DNA from: Salegentibacter mishustinae
GTDB lineage: Bacteria > Bacteroidota > Bacteroidia > Flavobacteriales > Flavobacteriaceae
Direction: 5' to 3'
DNA: 64,000 nucleotides
NCBI RefSeq assembly: GCF_002900095.1
Contig: NZ_LLKN01000002.1
Coordinates: 2,604,001-2,668,000 of the forward strand
Shown: positions 23,516-33,386 of the stretch, in pieces
How positions within the stretch are numbered: position 1 is the stretch's first letter
Layout of the letters: each line of letters starts with the position of its first letter
The notes under the pieces: generated by a model
What the model saw: only the letters and a program-made list of their open reading frames with translations
Database searches by the model: none
Told to the model about the DNA's origin: nothing
Program-made: the position numbers and the translations under genes

Positions 23516-24742
23516 TTATACCAATTGCTTCAGCGCAACTTCAAAGGCTGTTTTGCTGATATTGGTTTTACTGCTATTGTTATCGTAGGTATTCTGGATG
23601 GCATTTTTAATGGTCATTGAAGTATCGTTAAAAATAGACTCATCGGTCATTTGCACTCTTCTTTCCATAAAATAAGCGAAAACTCTCGCCATTCCGCAGT
23701 TTGCAATAAAATCAGGGATTAAGCTAACTTTCTCGTCGGTAGATTCCATAATTGAGCCGAAGAAAATTTCTTTATCAGCAAAAGGAACATTAGCTCCACT
23801 GGTAATCACCTCTAATTTTCTTTCAATCAAATTATTAATTTGATCCTGGGTAATTAATCGGGAAGCAGCACAAGGCGCAAAGATCTCGGCATCAAGCTCC
23901 CAAATCTTTTCATTAATTTCTTCAAAAGGAATTAAATTATCGTGTTTAATTGTATTCCCTTCTTTATTAAGAAAAAGCTCCTTAATTTCTTCAAAAGTAA
24001 ATCCGTCTTCATTAATTAAACCACCAACACGGTCTATTATTCCCACAATCTTAACGCCCATTTGAGCCAGGTAATAAGCTGCCGCAGAACCCACATTTCC
24101 AAAGCCCTGAACAATGGCTCTTTTTTCGGTTACATCACCGCCATAAATATCGTAGTAATGTTTAACCGATTCGGCTACGCCATAACCGGTAATCATATCG
24201 GCAACGGTATATTTACGGGTTACATCTGGAGAGAATTTGGTATTTTCCAGGACTTTAATCACACCCTGGCGCAACTGTCCAATTCTATTAATTTTGTCGG
24301 CTTCGCTGGGTTTAAAGTGCCCGTTAAAAACACCTTCCTGCGGGTGCCATACGCCACAGTCTTCGGTAATAGGAATTACTTCATTTATCTCATCTACATT
24401 TAGATCGCCACCGGTACCATAGTAACTCTTCAACAAAGGGGAAACTGCTTTATACCAACGCTCTAAAACGCCTTTTTTACGCGGATCTTTAGGATCGAAG
24501 TTTATACCCGATTTAGCTCCTCCAATTGGAGGGCCAGAAACGGTAAATTTCACTTCCATAGTTTTGGCCAGGGAAAGCACTTCATTTTGATCTAATCCTA
24601 CACGCATTCTTGTACCTCCACCGGCAGCACCACCGCGTAAAGAATTTATTACGGTCCAACCTTCAGCTTCCGTTTCAGAATCTTTCCAGTTGAAAACGAT
24701 TTCGGGTTCTTTATTTTCGTATAATTTTAATAATTCCTTCAT
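23516..24742 (-). CDS. Glu/Leu/Phe/Val dehydrogenase
   Basis: 408 residues. Oxidative deamination of an amino acid with NAD(P)+. Gly-rich GGAAGGGTRM near residue 35, catalytic-lysine motif GPPIGGAKSGINFDP, then the Rossmann AIVQGFGNVGSAAAYYLAQMG near residue 215 and ITSGANVPFADKE. Leucine or valine specificity rather than glutamate is possible; not decided by sequence. TATATTTG (24768-24761, minus) 20 bp upstream is a possible -7 element. Confidence 0.88.
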   Translation of the reverse strand: MKELLKLYENKEPEIVFNWKDSETEAEGWTVINSLRGGAAGGGTRMRVGLDQNEVLSLAKTMEVKFTVSGPPIGGAKSGINFDPKDPRKKGVLERWYKAVSPLLKSYYGTGGDLNVDEINEVIPITEDCGVWHPQEGVFNGHFKPSEADKINRIGQLRQGVIKVLENTKFSPDVTRKYTVADMITGYGVAESVKHYYDIYGGDVTEKRAIVQGFGNVGSAAAYYLAQMGVKIVGIIDRVGGLINEDGFTFEEIKELFLNKEGNTIKHDNLIPFEEINEKIWELDAEIFAPCAASRLITQDQINNLIERKLEVITSGANVPFADKEIFFGSIMESTDEKVSLIPDFIANCGMARVFAYFMERRVQMTDESIFNDTSMTIKNAIQNTYDNNSSKTNISKTAFEVALKQLV

Positions 24743-24807
24743 TTATACTCTAATTTTTCGCAAATATATAAACTAAGTAGAATATTTTTAATTTTTCAGC
24801 AAAAAGT

Positions 24808-25872
24808 TTAGATCTCATAAATAACTCCGGAAGAATGATCTTTTTTAGCGCCGGTAACAGATGTTAATACATTTACCTCATCTCGAAGTTTTAAAACTCC
24901 CAGTAAACCGAAAATCAGAGCTTCTTTATAATTAATAATTTCATCTGAAGGAATCGTAAAATGACATTTAGATTCCGTTTTCAAAAGACGCAATAGAAAA
25001 TTATTAAATGTTCCACCGCCAGTCATTAATACTTTAGTTTCAGGATCATCGTCTAAAGTTTTAGCGATTTGCTGGGCTACGTGCAGGGTATAGGTGTGTA
25101 GAATATCTGGAATATTATCTTCATATTTCTCCAGGATTGGAAAAACTGTAGACTTCACCCACTCTATTCCCAAAGATTTAGGTGGTTTTTGAGTATAAAA
25201 AGGGAGCTTATTTAACTCCTTGAGCAAATCTTTATTTACTTCTCCGGAAGCCGCTAATTTCCCGCCTTCATCAAATTCTTTTCCTAATTTTTGAGCATAA
25301 TAATTTATTACGGTGTTTACGGCACAGATATCATAGGCCAGGCGTTTGTTATCTTTTTCGGTAGAAATATTTGCAAATCCGCCTAAGTTCACGCAATATT
25401 TATAGTCTGAAAAAAGCAATTGATCTCCAATAGGTACCAATGGCGCACCCTGACCGCCCAATTCTACATCTTGCACTCTGAAATCACAAATCACGGTTTG
25501 GCCCGAGAGATAAGCCAGTTCAGGCAAATTACCAATTTGCAGCGTATAGTTATTTTCAGGCTCGTGTTTAATGGTATGGCCGTGACTACAAACTGCATCT
25601 ATATTTTTTATTTGGTGAGTTTCAATAAAACGGGAAATAATCCCGGCCAGAAAATTGGTGTATTTCTTATTCAATTCTTCCAATCGTTCCTCAGAATAAT
25701 TAATTGCCTCGGCCAAAGTCTCCTGCCAGTTTAAAGGGTACGGGATGGTTTCAGCCTTTAGTATCTTATAACTCCAGGAGTTTTTAAAATCAAAATTAAC
25801 ATAGACCAGATCGATGCCATCTAAGGAAGTTCCTGACATTACACCAATAACCTTATAGTTTGCTTTTTTCAT
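24808..25872 (-). CDS. anmK: Anhydro-N-acetylmuramic acid kinase
   Basis: 354 residues from the ATG at 25872 (an in-frame start at 25935 would add 21 non-homologous residues and run into the divergent promoter). KVIGVMSGTSLDGIDLVYV at the start, VCSHGHTIKH, the nucleotide-binding CVNLGGFANIS and VLMTGGGTFNNFLL are AnmK hallmarks of the ASKHA fold. It phosphorylates anhydro-MurNAc recovered from the wall during peptidoglycan recycling. Divergent from the acyl-CoA dehydrogenase gene. Confidence 0.93.
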   Translation of the reverse strand: MKKANYKVIGVMSGTSLDGIDLVYVNFDFKNSWSYKILKAETIPYPLNWQETLAEAINYSEERLEELNKKYTNFLAGIISRFIETHQIKNIDAVCSHGHTIKHEPENNYTLQIGNLPELAYLSGQTVICDFRVQDVELGGQGAPLVPIGDQLLFSDYKYCVNLGGFANISTEKDNKRLAYDICAVNTVINYYAQKLGKEFDEGGKLAASGEVNKDLLKELNKLPFYTQKPPKSLGIEWVKSTVFPILEKYEDNIPDILHTYTLHVAQQIAKTLDDDPETKVLMTGGGTFNNFLLRLLKTESKCHFTIPSDEIINYKEALIFGLLGVLKLRDEVNVLTSVTGAKKDHSSGVIYEI

Positions 25873-25896
25873 ATTCGTAAAATTTATTAAACTAAA

Positions 25897-25930
25897 TTGA
25901 AAATTACACACCAAAACTTTATCTTTGGTG
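25897..25930 (+). promoter_or_regulatory. Promoter and possible operator of the acyl-CoA dehydrogenase gene
   Basis: TTG at 25897-25899, a 20-bp spacer and TATCTTTG at 25920-25927, 38 bp before the ATG at 25966: a close match to the Bacteroidota promoter. An inverted repeat CACCAAA (25909-25915) / TTTGGTG (25924-25930) covers the -7, as an operator would. Confidence 0.7.
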
Positions 25931-25965
25931 ACCAAAATTAGATTTTCCTAAATTAAAATAATAAT

Positions 25966-27108
25966 ATGGATTTCAAACTTACAGAAGAACATATAATGAT
26001 TCGCGATGCCGCGCGTGATTTTGCAAAAACAGAATTACTGCCCGGTGTGATAGAGAGAGATGAGAAACAGGAATTCCCAAAAGAGCTGGTAAAGAAAATG
26101 GGAGATCTTGGTTTTCTTGGAATGATGGCTTCTCCAGAATACGGTGGAGGCGGAATGGATACCATTTCTTACATATTAGTAATGGAAGAGCTTTCTAAAA
26201 TAGATGCGTCTGCATCTGTGATGGTATCGGTGAACAACTCGTTGGTATGCTGGGGACTGGACACCTACGGAAGCGAAGAACAAAAGAAAAAATATTTATC
26301 TAAGCTTACTACGGGTGAGAAACTCGGTGCCTTCTGTCTTTCAGAACCTGAAGCAGGAAGTGATGCGACTTCACAACGCACTACCGCTATAGATAAAGGT
26401 GACCATTATGTTCTTAACGGAACCAAAAACTGGATCACTAACGGTAGCTCTGCCGATTATTATTTAGTGATCGCCCAAACCGACCGTGAGAAAAAGCATA
26501 AAGGAATTAATGCCTTTATTGTAGAAAAAGGAGTAGAAGGTTTCGAAATAGGCCCTAAAGAACAAAAAATGGGAATTCGCGGAAGCGATACACATTCATT
26601 AAATTTTAATGATGTAAAAGTTCCAAAAGAGAATAGAATTGGTGAGGATGGTTTCGGATTTAAATTCGCCATGAAAACACTTTCTGGTGGAAGAATTGGA
26701 ATCGCTGCCCAGGCATTAGGTATAGCTTCGGGAGCTTACGAGTTGGCTTTAGATTATTCTAAACAACGCAAAGCTTTTGGCACCGAAATTTGTAACCACC
26801 AGGCAATCGCTTTTAAACTTGCCGATATGTATACTTCCATTGAAGCTTCAAGACATATGGTTATGAGAGCAGCCTGGGATAAAGACCAGGGCCAGAATTA
26901 TGACCTTACCGGAGCAATGGCGAAAGTATACGCTTCAAAAACTGCAATGGATGTTACCACGGAAGCTGTACAGGTACACGGTGGTAATGGCTATGTAAAA
27001 GAATACCACGTAGAACGTTTAATGCGTGATGCTAAAATCACCCAGATTTACGAAGGAACTTCAGAAATTCAAAAAATCGTAATCTCCAGAGGGATTTTAA
27101 GAGACTAG
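25966..27108 (+). CDS. Short-chain acyl-CoA dehydrogenase
   Basis: 380 residues, the standard length. Signatures are LGAFCLSEPEAGSDATSQRT near residue 125, GGRIGIAAQALGIASGAYEL near 245 and the C-terminal AKITQIYEGTSEIQKIVISR, whose Glu in YEGT is the catalytic base position of the butyryl-CoA type. FAD flavoprotein of beta-oxidation or branched-chain amino acid breakdown passing electrons to ETF. Single gene with promoter upstream and terminator downstream. Confidence 0.94.
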   Translation: MDFKLTEEHIMIRDAARDFAKTELLPGVIERDEKQEFPKELVKKMGDLGFLGMMASPEYGGGGMDTISYILVMEELSKIDASASVMVSVNNSLVCWGLDTYGSEEQKKKYLSKLTTGEKLGAFCLSEPEAGSDATSQRTTAIDKGDHYVLNGTKNWITNGSSADYYLVIAQTDREKKHKGINAFIVEKGVEGFEIGPKEQKMGIRGSDTHSLNFNDVKVPKENRIGEDGFGFKFAMKTLSGGRIGIAAQALGIASGAYELALDYSKQRKAFGTEICNHQAIAFKLADMYTSIEASRHMVMRAAWDKDQGQNYDLTGAMAKVYASKTAMDVTTEAVQVHGGNGYVKEYHVERLMRDAKITQIYEGTSEIQKIVISRGILRD

Positions 27109-27129
27109 TATTTTCCATCTCATTATTTT

Positions 27130-27157
27130 AAAGCCCGGTTTTTTCCAAACCGGGCTT
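27130..27157 (+). terminator. Rho-independent terminator
   Basis: AAAGCCCGGTTT and AAACCGGGCTTT form a long GC-rich stem, followed by a T-run, 20 bp after the acyl-CoA dehydrogenase stop. Confidence 0.85.
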
Positions 27158-27310
27158 TTTTATGCCCGAAAATCAACCATAAATTTTATAGAATTTATAA
27201 TATTAAAGGGGTCAAATTATATAATTATCATTTATAATAATTTTAATTGATTTTACTGAATTTCTTCTTACTTTAAGAGGTGAACGCTTCATATTATTTA
27301 TCTAATTAGG

Positions 27311-27318
27311 TAATTTTG
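27311..27318 (+). promoter_or_regulatory. -7 element upstream of gltB
   Basis: TAATTTTG fits TAnnTTTG and lies 27 bp before the gltB ATG. No good TTG at the usual distance upstream, so the call is modest. The AT-rich 27160-27310 stretch before it shows nothing else. Confidence 0.4.
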
Positions 27319-27345
27319 AGACGATAACTTAAGGACGAAAAGGAC

Positions 27346-30300
27346 ATGAAATTAAAAAAACAGGGGCTCTATTCACCCGAATTTGAGCATGATAATTGTG
27401 GAGCAGGATTTATATGTAATCTAAAAGGCAAACGAACAAACGATATTATTCACAAGGCCTTAGATATTCTCATTCGGCTGGAACATAGAGGCGCAGTTAG
27501 CGCAGATGGAAAGACTGGTGACGGTGCCGGTATTTTGATAGAAATTCCTCACGATTTTTTTAAAAAAACCTGTGAATTTAAATTACCAGACTTTAAAGAA
27601 TATGCGGTTGGAATGGTTTTTCTTCCGCAGTCCAAAAATCAGCAAAAAATTTGCCGTGAGATCTTTGAAGAAGAAATCATTGGGCAGGGGCTAAATCTTA
27701 TTGGCTGGCGTGAAGTGCCTGTAAACAGAGCCTGCCTTGGAAGCATTGCTTCACTCTCTGAACCTAATGCGCAACAGGTCTTTATCGGAAAAGGAGACGA
27801 TGTTTCTGCTGAAAGTTTTAATGCAAAACTATTTGCAGCCAGAAAGATCGCTGAACATAGAATAGAAAAATCAGAACTTTCTGAATCAGAATATTTTTAC
27901 CTGCCAAGTTTATCAACCAACACCATTATATACAAAGGTTTGTTGATGCCGCAAGACATAAACGTTTACTATCGCGATCTAAACGAACCAGATGTAGTTA
28001 CCAAATTGGCACTGGTTCACCAACGTTTCTCCACGAATACTTTCCCAACCTGGGATTTAGCACAACCCTTCCGCTATATGTGCCATAATGGAGAAATAAA
28101 TACGCTTCGCGGAAATCTTAGTCGAATGAAAGCCCGGGAAGAGCTTTTTGAAAGTGAGAAATTTGGAGAGGATTTAAAAGAAATTATCCCTATTGTTCCC
28201 GAAGGAAAATCAGATTCAGCTTCTATGGATATGGTTCTGGAATTGCTTTTACAAACCGGCCGATCTCTACCTGAAGCAATTATGATGATGGTACCTGAAG
28301 CCTGGGAGAAAAATCCTTCCATGCAAGATGAGAAAAAAGCATTTTACGAATATAATTCCTGTATTATGGAGCCCTGGGATGGGCCCGCTTCCATTCCATT
28401 TACCGATGGAAATTATATTGGTGCACTTTTAGACCGAAATGGTCTTAGACCTTCCCGCTATACCTTAACCAAAGATGGTTATGTAATTATGTCTTCAGAA
28501 ACCGGGGTATTGGAAATTCAACCCGAAAATGTTGAGCGACACGGAAGGTTAGAGCCGGGAAGAATGTTTTTGGTAGATATGAACGAAGGCCGAATTATCG
28601 AAGATAAAGAAGTTAAACAAAAAATAATTTCAGAAAGACCTTATCGCAAGTGGCTTGATGAAAACCTACTAAACCTATCTGAAGTTCCATACACCGGCAA
28701 CAAAACGCCGGTTGAAAATATTGATATAAATACCCGGCAAAAATTATTCGGTTATACACAGGAAGACATTAAAACCATAATCACCCCAATGGCCACGCAA
28801 GGGAAAGAGGCAATTGGTTCTATGGGCGCCGATATTCCACTGGCGGTACTTTCAGATAAATCGCAGCTATTATTCAACTATTTCAAACAATTATTTGCGC
28901 AGGTAACCAACCCGCCTTTAGACGGAATTAGAGAAGAGATCGTTACCGATATTAGCCTTTCTATTGGGGAAGACCGAAACTTATTCGATATTATTCCGGA
29001 GCAATCCAAGAAATTGAGAATTCAAAATCCCGTTATTTCTAACGAAGATCTAGATAAAATAAAATATATAGAGCATCCAGATTTCAAGACTGCTTCTATT
29101 TCAATTTTATACGAAGTCGAAAAAGGCCTTAACGGACTTGAAGCACGTTTAGATGAAATTATTTATGAAATTAATGATGCCGTAGACGATGGTTGTAATG
29201 TAATTATTCTTACCGACCGAAATTCAGATTCTAAATTAGCGCCAATTCCTTCGCTTTTGGCTTGTTCATTTGTGCACCATCGCGTGAAGAAATACAACCG
29301 AAGATCTTCCTTCGGAATTGTTATCGAATCAGCAGAACCAAGAGAACCGCATCATTTTGCATTATTATTCGGTTATGGTGCCAGCGCGATTAACCCATAT
29401 ATGGTTAACGAAATTATTTACAACCTGGTTGAAGAAAAAGAAATTGAGGTTGAAGATCCTGAAGTTGCCGTTGAGAATTTTAATGTTGCCATTGGAAAAG
29501 GGATTGTGAAGATTATGAACAAAATTGGTATTTCTACTCTTCACTCCTATCGTGGTGCTCAAATTTTTGAGATCCTGGGATTAAACCAGAAATTCGTAGA
29601 TAAATATTTCACCAATACGCCAACCCGAATTGAAGGTATTGGATTGTATGAAATAGAAAAAGAAATTCAAAAACGTTTTGACAACGCCTTTGCGCCTAAG
29701 AAAACAGATACCGATCTTGACCTGGAAATTGGTGGAGACTACCGCTGGAGAAGAACAGGAGAAAGACATATGTTCAACCCGGCCAGCGTTGCAAAACTGC
29801 AACAAGCGGTAAAACAAAACAGCACTAAAGCTTACGAAGAATATTCAAAATTAATAAACGACCAAAGTGAACGTTTAATGACGCTTCGCGGAATGTTTAA
29901 ATTCCGTGATTTAAATCCTATTCCGGTTGAGGAGGTTGAGCCCTGGACAGAGATCGTAAAACGATTTAAAACCGGAGCTATGTCTTTTGGCTCTATAAGT
30001 AAAGAAGCTCACGAGAACCTTGCAGTTGCAATGAACCGTATGCAGGGAAAAAGCAACTCGGGAGAAGGCGGTGAAGACCCACAGCGTTTTCATAAAGATC
30101 TTGATGGAAATTGGAGAAATTCTGCCATTAAGCAGGTAGCTTCGGGAAGATTTGGAGTTTCTATTAATTATTTAAGCAATGCGAAAGAGATTCAAATTAA
30201 AATGGCCCAGGGTGCAAAACCCGGGGAAGGTGGGCAATTACCAGGACCAAAAGTAAATCCCGATATTGCTAAAACCAGAAATTCCACTCCTTATGTAGGA

Positions 30301-31869
30301 TTAATTTCACCACCGCCACACCACGATATTTATTCAATTGAAGATCTAGCGCAGCTGATCTTCGACCTTAAAAACGCGAATCGCGAAGCCAGGATCAATG
30401 TAAAACTGGTTTCTAAAGTTGGCGTGGGAACTATTGCCGCCGGGGTAGCAAAAGCAAAAGCTGATGTGGTTTTAATTTCAGGTTATGATGGCGGTACGGG
30501 AGCTTCTCCCCTAACTTCCCTGCGCCACGCAGGTTTGCCCTGGGAACTAGGAATTGCTGAAGCACAACAAACACTGCTTATCAATAATCTTAGAAATAGA
30601 ATTGTTGTAGAATGTGACGGCCAGTTAAAAACCGGTCGGGATGTGGCTATCGCCGCGTTGCTGGGAGCTGAAGAATTTGGTTTTTCCACCGCTCCACTTG
30701 TAGCTTCTGGCTGTATTATGATGCGCGCCTGCCATTTAAATACCTGTCCCGTGGGAATTGCTACGCAAGATCCTGAACTTAGAAAGAAATTTAAAGGTAC
30801 TCCTGAAGATGTGATCAACTTTATGTATTTCATCGCCCAGGAATTAAGACAAATAATGGCCGATCTTGGCTTTAGAAGTATCAACGAAATGGTGGGTCAA
30901 AGCCAGAAGTTAGATATGAACCGCGCAATTGAACATTATAAAGCACAGGGATTAGATCTTTCTAATATTTTGTATAAGCCGAAAATCGATGAAGATATGC
31001 CGCTATACAATACCGAAAACCAGGATCACAACCTGGAAAATGTATTGGATTTTGAAATTTTAAAACAAGCGCATCCAGCTATTTACCGAAAAGAAAAAAT
31101 GAGCCTGGATTTCCCAATCAGCAATATCAACCGTACAACGGGTGCTATTTTAAGTAATGAAATTTCAAAGATTCACGGCGCAAAAGGTTTGCCTAATGGT
31201 ACGCTTACTTTAAATTTCACAGGTTCCGGCGGACAAAGTTTTGGAGCATTTGCAACTAAAGGCCTTACGATGAATATTGATGGAAATTCTAACGATTATT
31301 TAGGGAAAGGTCTTTCGGGAGCAACTTTAAGTGTTAGAAAACCAAAAGAAGCTTCCTTTAAATCTAATGAAAATGTGATCATTGGGAATGTAGCGCTTTA
31401 TGGCGCTACAGATGGAGAAGCGTATATCAATGGAATTGGCGGGGAACGTTTCTGCGTAAGAAACTCCGGCGCAAAAGCAGTTATTGAAGGAATTGGCGAT
31501 CACGGTTGTGAATATATGACCGGTGGAGTTGCTGTAATTTTAGGAACTATTGGAAGAAATTTCGCTGCCGGAATGAGTGGAGGAATCGCCTATATTTATA
31601 ATCCAGATAACAGCCTGGACAATAATAATTTCAATATGGAAATGATTGGTTTAGAAGATCCTTCCGAAGAAAATAAAGAAGAACTTAAAGAACTTATTTC
31701 AAATCACTACCAGTATACCGAAAGTGATGTGGCCAGGGAAATTCTTGAAAATTGGAAAGAGAGTTCTGGCAAATTCATAAAAGTAATGCCTACAGAATTC
31801 AAAAAGGCTTTACAGAAAATGGAAGAAGAGAAAATGGAACAAGAACAAAAAGAACTCAAAACAGCATAA
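27346..31869 (+). CDS. gltB: Glutamate synthase large subunit
   Basis: 1507 residues, full length. Transfers the glutamine amide to 2-oxoglutarate. Domains in order: class-II glutamine amidotransferase with the nucleophile Cys in EHDNCGAGFICN (18 residues in, so a short propeptide is cleaved or the Cys is exposed by processing), central domain, FMN-binding synthase domain (SKVGVGTIAAGVAKAKADVV, SGYDGGTGASPLTS), the [3Fe-4S] cysteines in ASGCIMMRACHLNTCPVG, and a Gly-rich C-terminal beta-helix. gltD begins 2 bp after its stop. Confidence 0.96.
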   Translation: MKLKKQGLYSPEFEHDNCGAGFICNLKGKRTNDIIHKALDILIRLEHRGAVSADGKTGDGAGILIEIPHDFFKKTCEFKLPDFKEYAVGMVFLPQSKNQQKICREIFEEEIIGQGLNLIGWREVPVNRACLGSIASLSEPNAQQVFIGKGDDVSAESFNAKLFAARKIAEHRIEKSELSESEYFYLPSLSTNTIIYKGLLMPQDINVYYRDLNEPDVVTKLALVHQRFSTNTFPTWDLAQPFRYMCHNGEINTLRGNLSRMKAREELFESEKFGEDLKEIIPIVPEGKSDSASMDMVLELLLQTGRSLPEAIMMMVPEAWEKNPSMQDEKKAFYEYNSCIMEPWDGPASIPFTDGNYIGALLDRNGLRPSRYTLTKDGYVIMSSETGVLEIQPENVERHGRLEPGRMFLVDMNEGRIIEDKEVKQKIISERPYRKWLDENLLNLSEVPYTGNKTPVENIDINTRQKLFGYTQEDIKTIITPMATQGKEAIGSMGADIPLAVLSDKSQLLFNYFKQLFAQVTNPPLDGIREEIVTDISLSIGEDRNLFDIIPEQSKKLRIQNPVISNEDLDKIKYIEHPDFKTASISILYEVEKGLNGLEARLDEIIYEINDAVDDGCNVIILTDRNSDSKLAPIPSLLACSFVHHRVKKYNRRSSFGIVIESAEPREPHHFALLFGYGASAINPYMVNEIIYNLVEEKEIEVEDPEVAVENFNVAIGKGIVKIMNKIGISTLHSYRGAQIFEILGLNQKFVDKYFTNTPTRIEGIGLYEIEKEIQKRFDNAFAPKKTDTDLDLEIGGDYRWRRTGERHMFNPASVAKLQQAVKQNSTKAYEEYSKLINDQSERLMTLRGMFKFRDLNPIPVEEVEPWTEIVKRFKTGAMSFGSISKEAHENLAVAMNRMQGKSNSGEGGEDPQRFHKDLDGNWRNSAIKQVASGRFGVSINYLSNAKEIQIKMAQGAKPGEGGQLPGPKVNPDIAKTRNSTPYVGLISPPPHHDIYSIEDLAQLIFDLKNANREARINVKLVSKVGVGTIAAGVAKAKADVVLISGYDGGTGASPLTSLRHAGLPWELGIAEAQQTLLINNLRNRIVVECDGQLKTGRDVAIAALLGAEEFGFSTAPLVASGCIMMRACHLNTCPVGIATQDPELRKKFKGTPEDVINFMYFIAQELRQIMADLGFRSINEMVGQSQKLDMNRAIEHYKAQGLDLSNILYKPKIDEDMPLYNTENQDHNLENVLDFEILKQAHPAIYRKEKMSLDFPISNINRTTGAILSNEISKIHGAKGLPNGTLTLNFTGSGGQSFGAFATKGLTMNIDGNSNDYLGKGLSGATLSVRKPKEASFKSNENVIIGNVALYGATDGEAYINGIGGERFCVRNSGAKAVIEGIGDHGCEYMTGGVAVILGTIGRNFAAGMSGGIAYIYNPDNSLDNNNFNMEMIGLEDPSEENKEELKELISNHYQYTESDVAREILENWKESSGKFIKVMPTEFKKALQKMEEEKMEQEQKELKTA

Positions 31870-31871
31870 TT

Positions 31872-33332
31872 ATGGGTAAGATAAGAGGTTTTATGGAATA
31901 CGACCGTAAGGTTGAAGAGACAGTAGCTGTAGAGAAACGAGTTAAAGATTACAAAGAATTCACGAAAGAAATGTCTCCCGAAGAACTTGGCGTTCAGGGA
32001 GCAAGATGTATGGATTGCGGAATTCCGTTTTGCCATAGCGGTTGCCCGGTTGGAAATTTAATTCCGGATTTTAACCACGCGGTTTATAAAAACGACTGGA
32101 AAAAAGCGCTCAAAATTCTACACGGAACAAATAACTTCCCTGAATTTACCGGAAGATTGTGCCCCGCGCCTTGCGAATCTGCTTGTGTATTGGGTATTAC
32201 AGATCCGCCGGTAGCGATTGAACTTATTGAAAAATACATTGTTGAACGCGGATTTAAAGAAGGATGGATCACTCCACAACCTCCAAAATCCAGAACCGGA
32301 AAAACCGCAGCTGTAGTAGGTTCTGGCCCAGCAGGTCTTGCAGCGGCACAACAGCTTAACCGTGCTGGTCACGAGGTTACCGTATTTGAACGCGACAATA
32401 AAGTTGGCGGATTATTACGCTACGGAATTCCCGATTTTAAAATGGAAAAACATGTAATTGACCGTAGGGTTGATGTTATGAAAGAAGAAGGAATTACATT
32501 TAAAACCGGAGTACACGTAGGTGAAAATTATGAAGCCGAAAAACTGAAGGAATTTGATGCTGTAGTACTTTGCGGTGGCGCTACCAAACGCCGTCATTTA
32601 CCAATTGAAGGTGCCGAAGGCGGTGGTGTTATGCAGGCGATGGATTTTCTAAAAAATAATAATGAAGTTGTAGACGGTTTAAAAGAGCAAACCGAAGAAT
32701 ATTCGGCTAAAGGCAAAAATGTGATTGTAATTGGTGGTGGTGACACAGGTTCTGACTGTGTTGGAACTTCTAATCGACATGGAGCAAAATCGGTTACCAA
32801 TTTTGAGATCATGCCGGTTCCGGGAGAACATAGAGATAAAGAAAATCCCTGGCCGTATTGGCCGTTCACCTTAAAAACTACTTCTTCTCACGAAGAAGGT
32901 GTAGAGCGTAACTGGAGTATTAATACCAAAGAGTTTATTCGGGATAAAGAGGGCAATTTAAAAGCTTTAAAAACCGTAAATATAGAATGGGTAAAAGGTA
33001 AAAATGGAAGACCACAACTTAAAGAAGTTGAAGGCTCAGAAAAAGAGTGGCCTTGTGAGCTGGTACTTTTAGCTTTAGGATTTACCGGACCTGAAAAAAC
33101 ATTAAGCGAGCAATTAGGCCTTGAACTGGATAGCAGAACAAATATTAAAGGAGATGATGGCTACCAAACCAACATACCAAATATCTTTACTGCCGGAGAT
33201 ATGCGCCGCGGACAATCCTTAATTGTCTGGGCAATTTCTGAAGGCCGTGAAGCCGCTTATCACGTAGACAAATACTTAATGGGAAAATCTATGTTGCCAA
33301 GAAAAGGAGAAGGCGACCTTCCCGCTGCTTAA
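31872..33332 (+). CDS. gltD: Glutamate synthase small subunit
   Basis: 486 residues from the ATG at 31872, chosen because the longer frame from 31752 runs inside gltB and is not homologous. N-terminal Cys-rich region (CMDCGIPFCHSGCPVG, LCPAPCESACVLG) binds [4Fe-4S] clusters. FAD motif AAVVGSGPAGLAAAQQL follows, then NADPH motif VIVIGGGDTGSDCVG and ATPase-like IFTAGDMRRGQSLIVWAI. Supplies electrons from NADPH to GltB. Confidence 0.96.
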   Translation: MGKIRGFMEYDRKVEETVAVEKRVKDYKEFTKEMSPEELGVQGARCMDCGIPFCHSGCPVGNLIPDFNHAVYKNDWKKALKILHGTNNFPEFTGRLCPAPCESACVLGITDPPVAIELIEKYIVERGFKEGWITPQPPKSRTGKTAAVVGSGPAGLAAAQQLNRAGHEVTVFERDNKVGGLLRYGIPDFKMEKHVIDRRVDVMKEEGITFKTGVHVGENYEAEKLKEFDAVVLCGGATKRRHLPIEGAEGGGVMQAMDFLKNNNEVVDGLKEQTEEYSAKGKNVIVIGGGDTGSDCVGTSNRHGAKSVTNFEIMPVPGEHRDKENPWPYWPFTLKTTSSHEEGVERNWSINTKEFIRDKEGNLKALKTVNIEWVKGKNGRPQLKEVEGSEKEWPCELVLLALGFTGPEKTLSEQLGLELDSRTNIKGDDGYQTNIPNIFTAGDMRRGQSLIVWAISEGREAAYHVDKYLMGKSMLPRKGEGDLPAA

Positions 33333-33361
33333 TTTAATTTTTTAAATAAATTGTTGTTTAA

Positions 33362-33386
33362 GAGCGTCCAGATTTCGGGCGCTTTT
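33362..33386. terminator. Two-way terminator between gltD and the T9SS cargo gene
   Basis: AGCGTCC pairs with GGGCGCT (one G-T) around AGATTTC, followed by TTTT on the plus strand and AAGAG on the other. It lies between the two convergent stops. Confidence 0.65.

Noticed and set aside
31752-31871. A longer gltD beginning inside gltB
   Set aside because: The extra 40 residues are low-complexity antisense-style reading of gltB; the ATG at 31872, 2 bp after the gltB stop, gives the standard N-terminus.
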